Of a stretch of 64,000 nt of DNA, positions 32,445-38,487 are shown in pieces. The translations under genes and the position numbers were made by a program. The stretch covers positions 2,103,482-2,167,481 of the forward strand of contig NZ_LT968776.1 of the NCBI RefSeq assembly GCF_900240975.1. Reading direction: 5' to 3'. Position 1 is the stretch's first letter, and every line of letters starts with the position of its first letter. A model generated the notes under the pieces. The model was not told the DNA's origin. It was given only the letters and a program-made list of their open reading frames with translations, and did no database searches. The DNA comes from Mycobacterium sp. 4858. Its GTDB lineage: Bacteria; Actinomycetota; Actinomycetes; Mycobacteriales; Mycobacteriaceae.

Positions 32445-33263
32445 TCATCCTGCAAAGATGCGCGACTTCTTGTTGGCCGCCTTTCCCTCCAATTGCGGAT
32501 GCTGATTGTATCCGTTTTCCGCGAGAAGATAATTGAGTCTCGTAACCAACTGTTGGAGAGTGATGTCGTAATCAGCCTCCCGAATAGTCTCCAGCGCGTA
32601 ATAGGACATTGCACCGTGGTATGCCCCGTTGATCAGTGCATCATTCGAATATTCTTTGTCGGTGCAGCCGCTCAGCAAGACGTCCTTCATTGACGATTCT
32701 GGGTACTTTGTCCGTGCCTTCGGCGTTGCCTTCCATGGGTTTTGCAAGACCGCCCTGCCCATCAGCGCCGGACTCAGAAACCTCACGCGGCGGTCATCGG
32801 GTGTGGTCAAACCGGGAATTATCTCGGACACCGCAGCGCGCGTGACCGTGCCGGAAAAGCAAGAATCTGAAATTACCGTCAGGCGCACGCCTTCCGCCAG
32901 CTTGCCAAACAGTTCGCGCAGCTCATCATCGACAATGAGATTGTCTGGGATGTCATACGGGCATAGAGCCTCGTCATACTTTTCCTCGTCACCGCTGGTG
33001 TCTGCGACATACGTCCCGTGTGACGCATTGGTGAATACCAACACGTCTCCCGGCTTTGCCTTCGTCACCATGGTTTCGAGGTGCGCCATGATATTGGCCT
33101 TGGTAGCGTCCGCGTCGAGCAGCAGCTTCACATCGTCTTGAGCGAAACCGTAATGCTCAACGAGCAAACCCGCCCAGCCTTTGGCATCGTTCACACATCC
33201 ATTCAAATCACTACCTTCGTAGGGGTAATCGTTGATCCCTACGCAGAGAGCTTTCTTCACCAT
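32445..33263 (-). CDS. Caspase-like peptidase (C14 family)
   Basis: The 272-residue protein is a stand-alone caspase-fold peptidase: KKALCVGINDYP opens strand 1, the catalytic His lies in FTNASHGTYV (His82, in a SHG rather than the common GHG) and the catalytic Cys in VISDSCFSGT (Cys135). LSGCTDKEYS and GAMSYYALETI match later family strands and helices. These enzymes cut after basic or acidic residues and act in cell death or conflict systems. The ATG at 33263 follows AGAGGATCCGG; an upstream in-frame start at 33290 is less likely. The coding DNA is much less GC-rich than its neighbours, a sign of transfer. Confidence 0.88.
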   Translation of the reverse strand: MVKKALCVGINDYPYEGSDLNGCVNDAKGWAGLLVEHYGFAQDDVKLLLDADATKANIMAHLETMVTKAKPGDVLVFTNASHGTYVADTSGDEEKYDEALCPYDIPDNLIVDDELRELFGKLAEGVRLTVISDSCFSGTVTRAAVSEIIPGLTTPDDRRVRFLSPALMGRAVLQNPWKATPKARTKYPESSMKDVLLSGCTDKEYSNDALINGAYHGAMSYYALETIREADYDITLQQLVTRLNYLLAENGYNQHPQLEGKAANKKSRIFAG

Positions 33264-33373
33264 CCGGATCCTCTCCTCTCGATGCGTCAACCAGCGGTCA
33301 TGAGTTTTTCGATTGCTCTCCGATCACGGACCCCCCACTACGGCGAACACCGGCTGCCCGGAGTGCAATCTCG

Positions 33374-34870
33374 TCAGGCAGTCGATATCCTTTCGTGCCT
33401 TGTCGGAAGCCACCGGAGCAGCGCCGAACCGGTCTTTTGTTGCCCGAAATATGCGCAATGCCAGACATGTTCGTCCTTCGCAAACGACACTGTTCGTTCG
33501 CGAGGGATCGGGAAGCCGAGCGCGGTGCCCGCGTCATACACCCCGCCGGCGGGTACAACGATGTCGTTTGGGGCTAAGCCGAACACGAGGTCGGCGATGC
33601 CGTCTGGCACACGCACGAGCTTGAGCAGGCCACCAACGGGCTCGAAGTCTGCATCGATGGCATAGCCGGCGAAGGGGGGAAAAGGCTTTGCGCCGAGCGC
33701 GCTTAACCAACCACTCGCCGGGTCCATTGCGTGCAAACCGGGAAGAGACCCAATTCCGTTGCAACCGATAATTTTCACGATAGTAAGAACACCGTCCAAG
33801 ATGTCGGCCACCACCGACAGCGGGCCGTCGGGCGCAAGGTTGAGCAAGGTCGAGAGCCTGTCGACGAACTGGCTGTGCCGTTCGACGTTGGCCAGCGCGG
33901 TACCCGCATTTGGCACCCCAACATGCACAATCTTGTTGACATGCAATGGGAATGAACCGTCATTTCCTGCACAGGCGATTGTTCGGGCCACCAAGCCGCC
34001 ACGGCTGTGCGCGATAATGTCGACATCGAAACGCATGCCGGGCGGAATCAGACCCGCCAACGCGTCCACATTCGCCAGCGGGTCCACCGATAGGGTTGGG
34101 TGGTCGTAGGCGAAGAGCCGGCCGCCGTAGCGGTAGTTGAGCTGACCCCAGACGCCGCTGTCCAGGGCACCGAAGCCGCCCTGGCTGGTGCTGCACGTGC
34201 CGTGAATGAACAGCAGCGCGGGACCGCTCGCAAGCCGATCCCAGGACTGCGCCTCCACCGGGGTGACCGTCGCGCAATCATCGGGACCGCTGAACAACCG
34301 TAGAGCAGCTTTGCGATGCGATTCTTCCCAGCCCTTGGCGAGATGCTCGGCCAACGCCTGTGCCCCGGCCGCCATTAGCGGAAAAACCAGCACCGACAAA
34401 AGCTTCTTCCCAATCATGTACACCAGGCCACGCTGTTCACCGGTCGCTGCGGTCGGGCCCGTGGTGACGGTATCGGCCGGTACCTCGAACCGTACGGTTC
34501 CAGGCACCGCGCTTGTCTGTGCGAAATGCCAAGTGATAATGCCCTGCTCGTCGGCGAGCATCGCCACTTGAGGCTGCTCGGGGCCGATGTCGGGCACTTC
34601 GATACTCAACAATGGCCGCTCGTCGGGCCCGCGGCGAACAGGCGCCGCGGGGCCTATCACGGGTTGTGCGTTGATCTCGAGTGAGTGCATCGTGGTGAAC
34701 TGCTGCCGCTCGAGGGCAGAGCTCAGTGCAGCGGTGGCGCGTTCCTCACCGGCGCGGGTGCCCAGCAACCTCGGCTCCAGCAGTTCCACGGTGCCCACAA
34801 GCCCCGGAGCCTGGACAAAAATCCCCGGGCCTAGTGCGATGCGGTCGGTGCTGCCGTTGAGATCGCTCAT
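33374..34870 (-). CDS. Alpha/beta hydrolase, lipase/PGAP1-like
   Basis: The 498-residue protein has about 170 N-terminal residues of no known family with a hydrophobic LSVLVFPLMAAGAQALAEHL stretch, then a lipase core: oxyanion loop LLFIHGTCSTSQGGFGAL, nucleophile elbow DIIAHSRGGLVARTIA (Ser289), GVPNAGTALA, and a C-terminal catalytic His candidate in FAKDEHVWHC. The pattern is closest to lipases of the PGAP1/DUF7379 type, which can act on membrane lipids. Its ATG overlaps the CHAT gene's stop by 4 bp, so the two are co-translated. Lipid cleavage as an effector activity is inference. Confidence 0.85.
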   Translation of the reverse strand: MSDLNGSTDRIALGPGIFVQAPGLVGTVELLEPRLLGTRAGEERATAALSSALERQQFTTMHSLEINAQPVIGPAAPVRRGPDERPLLSIEVPDIGPEQPQVAMLADEQGIITWHFAQTSAVPGTVRFEVPADTVTTGPTAATGEQRGLVYMIGKKLLSVLVFPLMAAGAQALAEHLAKGWEESHRKAALRLFSGPDDCATVTPVEAQSWDRLASGPALLFIHGTCSTSQGGFGALDSGVWGQLNYRYGGRLFAYDHPTLSVDPLANVDALAGLIPPGMRFDVDIIAHSRGGLVARTIACAGNDGSFPLHVNKIVHVGVPNAGTALANVERHSQFVDRLSTLLNLAPDGPLSVVADILDGVLTIVKIIGCNGIGSLPGLHAMDPASGWLSALGAKPFPPFAGYAIDADFEPVGGLLKLVRVPDGIADLVFGLAPNDIVVPAGGVYDAGTALGFPIPRERTVSFAKDEHVWHCAYFGQQKTGSALLRWLPTRHERISTA

Positions 34871-37047
34871 CGGGTAGTCCGCTGCAACCGAAGACCCGGG
34901 TTACCGTAGAACACGTAGGCAAGCGCGGTCGCCGACTGCGAGTCCGGGGTGAAGCGCCGACGGATCTCGCGCATCGCTTCACCCACCGTTTGGCCGTCGA
35001 CAAACGTGCGGCGGTAGAAGTCCACTGCGATTTCGCGAGCCTCGACGTCGTCGACTTTCCACAGCGGTGCGATGAAGCCGCGCGCCCCCTCAGCAAGGAA
35101 AGCGCCAACCAGTCCGCCCAGATCGGACATCGTTTCACCGCCGACGCCCGCCTCACACGCGTTGAGAAACACGAAAGGCTGTTCCTGCTCTACGAGACGG
35201 AATCCGCGGATCTCGAAGGGATTCAACCGGTTTCCATTCGCCAGGACCAAGCCGGTGAATTGCGGGTTGTTGACGTCGGTCTGGCCATGTCCGGCGAAAT
35301 GGATCACCGTCGGATGAAACGGTGCATCGCCGCGCTGCAAAGCGCACTGCATCAGGGCCGTCACGTCCGTGTCGGAGACCTCCAACCGCAGAGCGGCGTA
35401 GGCCGCGGCGATGTCGTCACCCTCTTTCACGGCCATGGGCAGCTGAGCGACCCCCGGAGTGCCGTGGTAGTTGCCCACGATGACGGCCATCTCATCGGCC
35501 TCGATGACCGGCGCGGGCGGGGACGCGGGCAGTGAACCGGTTGCCTGGTAACTGGTGGGCGGGGTCCACCGGCTCACCTCCCATAGCTGACCCAGGGTGG
35601 CGCCCTCACAGTCGGGCAGCAGGCTATCGGGTTCACGCAGGCGCCGCCGGTCGACCCACGCGAGCTCCCACGGGACCCAATGTTCGGTGGTCGTGAATTG
35701 CAGCCGGGGCGGTTCGTTAGCGGCGCGCGCACGCTTCCATACCTCTTCGAATATCGGCCAGAATTCAGGCGTGATCGCATCGGCGATTTGGTCCCCGGCG
35801 CCATGCATCGTGGCTTCCAGGGACGGCCCCGGGGGAGTGCTAGGCACCTGCCTCATCAGTTGCACCGCGAACGACTGCGCCGAGTCGTTTCCCAGGGTGG
35901 TGGTCACCGCGTCGGGGCGCCCAATATCGGCGTAGGGGCAGTGGAATAGCCATTTCAGTTCTGGGTGACCCTGATTGCTGAAGATGTCCACCGTGAGATG
36001 TGGACCTTGCTGACCCGGCGCAGAACTGACAACTCCGCTGCCGCCGATCAACGCCGGCGTATCGGTCTCTTCGACCAAACCGGGCATCACCCGCACCTGC
36101 GCCCAGGTTCGGCCCACAACGGCTCCTTCGAATTCGTAACTCACCTCAAGGAAGCGTGGCGCGGCTTCCTTTATCGGGTCGGCCTGCACTGTGAACGTGA
36201 CGCGCCGACTCTTCAGATCTTCTCGGTCGACGACGAGAGTTTGCTGTATGCCATCGGGGAAAGTGAAGCCGAACCCGGTGACTTGGATGACGAATTCGGG
36301 TTGCGTACCGGCGAGGACGATGACCGGAGTCGGTGGACCGTACACCGCCATCGACGGGGACGGTTCCTCCGAGAATCCAACCTTGAGGGCGAACCTCTGT
36401 CCCCCGCCGACCTGGCCGGGCGCGGTGACGTCAGGGTAGGCGCGGAAGAGGCTGGGCACTGATGGCGACCCGGTGGCACCGTGTTCTGTCGGCTGCGCCG
36501 ATGAATCAGACTCGATCCCAACGGAATCCAGTCCTCGTACTTTAATATGGCCACGGGTGATCAGGGGGCCCGGTTCTTTCGCCGGTTCAGGAGCAAATGC
36601 CGGACCTCCCGTAGGGATCCCGCCGCGAGTCACCGGCGGCGCGTAACCCGGAGGCGGCCGCTGCTCGTTGGCTGGAGGCCAAGCCGCAGCCACATCTTCC
36701 CACCCACCATCCGGGAGGTCCCCGTCAGCGTTACCGTCAACCATGATTCCGATGACCTGGCGGCCCTCCAGCGCCACGCTGCCCGGCGGCACTGCACGGC
36801 TCAACTGACCCGCCCGCGCCGGTTGGTAGCGGCGGCTCAAATCGATCGCCGTTGCCACATCGCCAGCCGCGGTGGCATGCGATAGACGCTCGCGTAAGTC
36901 CCCCGCGCTCAGCAAGTAGTAAAGGACGTCGCCGTCGTACTCTCGTACAAGGACCACGCTGGCATGAATAGCGGCGTGCTTAAGCTGCTGAAGGCCCTGG
37001 CGCACGGTACTCGACGCGCTTATGACGATCGCCGGCGCGCAGTGCAT
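34867..37047 (-). CDS. CHAT-domain peptidase with N-terminal sensor-like regions
   Basis: The 726-residue protein ends in a CHAT domain (caspase HetF-associated; residues about 480-720): catalytic His587 in VIHFAGHGQTDV and Cys631 in FLNACEAGVGG, with PLWKVDD and the closing AYVFYGNPGLRL. The N-terminal 100 residues (VRQGLQQLKHAAIHASVVLV, YYLLSAGDLRERL) look like a CBS-type sensor, followed by a Pro-rich linker and a beta-rich region near residues 205-330 (Ig-like). The ATG at 37047 is preferred over 37086 because AGGGGGATCT precedes it. First gene of the island operon. CHAT proteins are known protease components in bacterial conflict and cell-death systems; the target here is unknown. Confidence 0.88.
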   Translation of the reverse strand: MHCAPAIVISASSTVRQGLQQLKHAAIHASVVLVREYDGDVLYYLLSAGDLRERLSHATAAGDVATAIDLSRRYQPARAGQLSRAVPPGSVALEGRQVIGIMVDGNADGDLPDGGWEDVAAAWPPANEQRPPPGYAPPVTRGGIPTGGPAFAPEPAKEPGPLITRGHIKVRGLDSVGIESDSSAQPTEHGATGSPSVPSLFRAYPDVTAPGQVGGGQRFALKVGFSEEPSPSMAVYGPPTPVIVLAGTQPEFVIQVTGFGFTFPDGIQQTLVVDREDLKSRRVTFTVQADPIKEAAPRFLEVSYEFEGAVVGRTWAQVRVMPGLVEETDTPALIGGSGVVSSAPGQQGPHLTVDIFSNQGHPELKWLFHCPYADIGRPDAVTTTLGNDSAQSFAVQLMRQVPSTPPGPSLEATMHGAGDQIADAITPEFWPIFEEVWKRARAANEPPRLQFTTTEHWVPWELAWVDRRRLREPDSLLPDCEGATLGQLWEVSRWTPPTSYQATGSLPASPPAPVIEADEMAVIVGNYHGTPGVAQLPMAVKEGDDIAAAYAALRLEVSDTDVTALMQCALQRGDAPFHPTVIHFAGHGQTDVNNPQFTGLVLANGNRLNPFEIRGFRLVEQEQPFVFLNACEAGVGGETMSDLGGLVGAFLAEGARGFIAPLWKVDDVEAREIAVDFYRRTFVDGQTVGEAMREIRRRFTPDSQSATALAYVFYGNPGLRLQRTTR

Positions 37048-37121
37048 AGATCCCCCTGGTGGTTCTCCCTCGATGAATCTGCCCACTTGAAGAGGACCAT
37101 TCGCCGGCTGGACTGTATAGA

Positions 37122-37211
37122 GACTATGGTCCCGACCTCTCCGGCCTTGTGGAAAACGTTGCCCGGGTCGTATTCCCCCTTGATCTCAGTGAGCCAGCGC
37201 CGCGGGCCACA
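37122..37211 (-). pseudogene. Possible FAD-linked (berberine-bridge type) oxidoreductase C-terminal remnant
   Basis: Read leftward from the island's right repeat, the frame gives CGPRRWLTEIKGEYDPGNVF followed by HKAGEVGTI. The x-L-x-x-I-K-x-x-Y-D-P-x-N-x-F pattern closes FAD-linked oxidoreductases of the berberine-bridge type. It has no upstream part, because the frame runs into the deacetylase repeat. It overlaps no real gene and is probably debris left at the right edge. Evidence is only about 30 residues. Confidence 0.35.
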
Positions 37212-37449
37212 CGGCCGATCTCGGCTACCCGGTGCCGACGATATGGTCGGGATCGCTGTCGGATTCGACGTTGATCACCGAGGACTACATCGTGCAGATG
37301 GCCGACCAGTACTTCACCCCGCAGGCCATCGTCATCGGGCACCTCAACCACCTGCCCGTCACGCACGTCTATCCCCAACTCGTCGACTTCATCCGCGAGC
37401 GCAACCTGCGCACCGTCACGCTCAACGACGTGTTCTTGAAGACGCCGTA
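37212..37449 (+). repeat. Right copy of the 238-bp direct repeat
   Basis: This segment is near-identical to 28981-29218 and marks the right edge of the island. After it the sequence is ordinary chromosome leading to the PPOX gene, which suggests that this was the original downstream flank of the deacetylase gene. Confidence 0.9.
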
Positions 37450-37450
37450 G
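37212..37450 (+). pseudogene. Headless 3' fragment of the polysaccharide deacetylase gene
   Basis: The frame codes for the last 79 residues of the deacetylase, from ADLGYPVPTIWSGSLSDST to NDVFLKTP, ending in TAG instead of TAA. Two of the three nucleotide differences change residues (Thr to Pro, Leu to Ile). There is no signal peptide or catalytic motif, so it cannot be active. Confidence 0.9.
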
Positions 37451-37480
37451 CACATTGGCGTCGCGAAAACCGGAGAGCGA

Positions 37481-38350
37481 CTACGGGACCCGGCATTCGG
37501 TTACCGCTTCCGGTGTGATCACCACGTACGCCGGACTGGACTGGGTGTAATACCGCATCCGCCGCGCCCACAGCCGGATATGACCCAACTCGTCCACCGC
37601 GAACCGCGGTTGCAAGTAGTAGCGCCAGGCGATTCGCGCAAGCACCGCCGGCGGCGGCACGCCCCGCACGGCCCTGGCCCGTCCCCGCACCAGCAGCCGC
37701 GCGGCGCTTGACCCGCCCTCGCCGCCCAGCAGCACGGCGACCTGCGGGCACGCTTGCACATTGCGCACCGTCCAGGACGACGCAGAGGTGGTGGCATACC
37801 AGCGGCCACCGTGCGCGACGAACCACAACGGAACCGCGAATGGTGTGCCCTTGGGCGAGCGGGTGGCCAGCAGCATGACCCACGAATTGCGCACGGCCGC
37901 CTCAACATTCGGAGACCGGGCGGGGCGAACAGCGTCGTGCCCGTCGGCCACCGAAGCGGATCCCCGCGCGGGAGCCGGCGGTGTCGGCGGTGTCGGCGGT
38001 GTCGGCACCTCACGAAGCGAGCCGTAGTCCCAGGCAACGACCCGCGTGGGCACGACCCGATAGGTGCGATCTCCGATGGCCTCGGCCGTCCCCCGGACGG
38101 CCAACGAACGCAGCCGGAACCACTGTGGACCGTCGTCGGCGACCACGACGACATTGCGATCGGCAAGCTCCGGACCGCCGTCCGGGATTCGGACGATGCG
38201 CGGCGACAACGCGGGATCGGCAGGCTCGTCCAGCCTGACGGTGGCCGGCAGTACGACGATCTCGTCGTCCACGGTGGCGGCCAACGCCGTCCGCGGCGGA
38301 CACAGCGCCAGGTCCGCCACCGCGCTCGCATCGACGTCTCGAGTGATCAC
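37481..38350 (-). CDS. PPOX-family (pyridoxamine 5'-phosphate oxidase-like) protein
   Basis: The 289-residue product seems to contain two split-barrel units. The second is clear: WVMLLATRSPKGTPFAVPLW, RWYATTSASSWTVRNVQACP, VAVLLGGEG, and LVRGRARAV. The first half (VADLALCPPRTALAATVDDE) is weaker. A linker of three Pro-Thr-Pro-Pro-type repeats (37978-38007, tandem 9-bp units) joins them. Such proteins bind FMN or F420, or haem. The longest frame goes to 38752, antisense to the LuxR gene; the GTG at 38350, with GGGAGGG seven bases upstream, gives a sensible start. It is divergent from the LuxR regulator. Confidence 0.75.
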   Translation of the reverse strand: MITRDVDASAVADLALCPPRTALAATVDDEIVVLPATVRLDEPADPALSPRIVRIPDGGPELADRNVVVVADDGPQWFRLRSLAVRGTAEAIGDRTYRVVPTRVVAWDYGSLREVPTPPTPPTPPAPARGSASVADGHDAVRPARSPNVEAAVRNSWVMLLATRSPKGTPFAVPLWFVAHGGRWYATTSASSWTVRNVQACPQVAVLLGGEGGSSAARLLVRGRARAVRGVPPPAVLARIAWRYYLQPRFAVDELGHIRLWARRMRYYTQSSPAYVVITPEAVTECRVP

Positions 38351-38430
38351 GAAGTGCCCTCCCGACAACAGCGCCTCAGACGCACAGTATGCGCGCCACC
38401 GGGCGGCACGACGCTGACGCGGGCGTGGCC

Positions 38431-38456
38431 GTCGATAGTCAGAACTGACTATCGAC
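38431..38456. promoter_or_regulatory. Perfect 26-bp palindrome before the LuxR-type regulator
   Basis: The 12-bp arms 38431-38442 and 38445-38456 (GTCGATAGTCAG and its exact reverse complement) flank AA. It lies 31 bp before the LuxR-type gene and 81 bp from the divergent PPOX start. A two-base centre is poor for a hairpin and good for a dimeric protein site, so it is probably an operator, perhaps of the LuxR protein itself. Confidence 0.65.
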
Positions 38457-38487
38457 CCGTCCCGATCGCCGCGGCTACCTTGAGACC

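Larger units (their letters stand above)
29219..37211. mobile_element. Genomic island between direct repeats, carrying CHAT/caspase genes
   Basis: About 8 kb separates two near-identical copies of the deacetylase 3' end. The left copy completes the gene and the right copy is a headless fragment that joins the flanking PPOX region. This is the layout expected when an element integrates into or recombines at a gene's 3' end and rebuilds it. Inside are a CHAT peptidase, alpha/beta hydrolase, caspase-like peptidase, membrane protein, DUF4185 protein and an acidic repeat frame, with gene remnants at both edges. The caspase region is visibly less GC-rich than its surroundings. No integrase or transposase was found, so the mobilising mechanism is unknown. 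Confidence 0.65.

Noticed and set aside
37050..37085. WWFSLDESA on the forward strand as a second PaaX-like fragment
   Set aside because: It overlaps the CHAT gene start region on the other strand, is too short, and the likeness to LFSLDEWA at the left edge is probably chance.
36964..37518. 184-residue rightward frame across the island edge
   Set aside because: Its middle is the antisense of the CHAT gene start and its end is an out-of-frame reading of the deacetylase repeat.
37978..38007. 9-bp tandem repeats in the PPOX gene as a mobile feature
   Set aside because: They code for a simple Pro-Thr-Pro linker inside the protein and need no other explanation.
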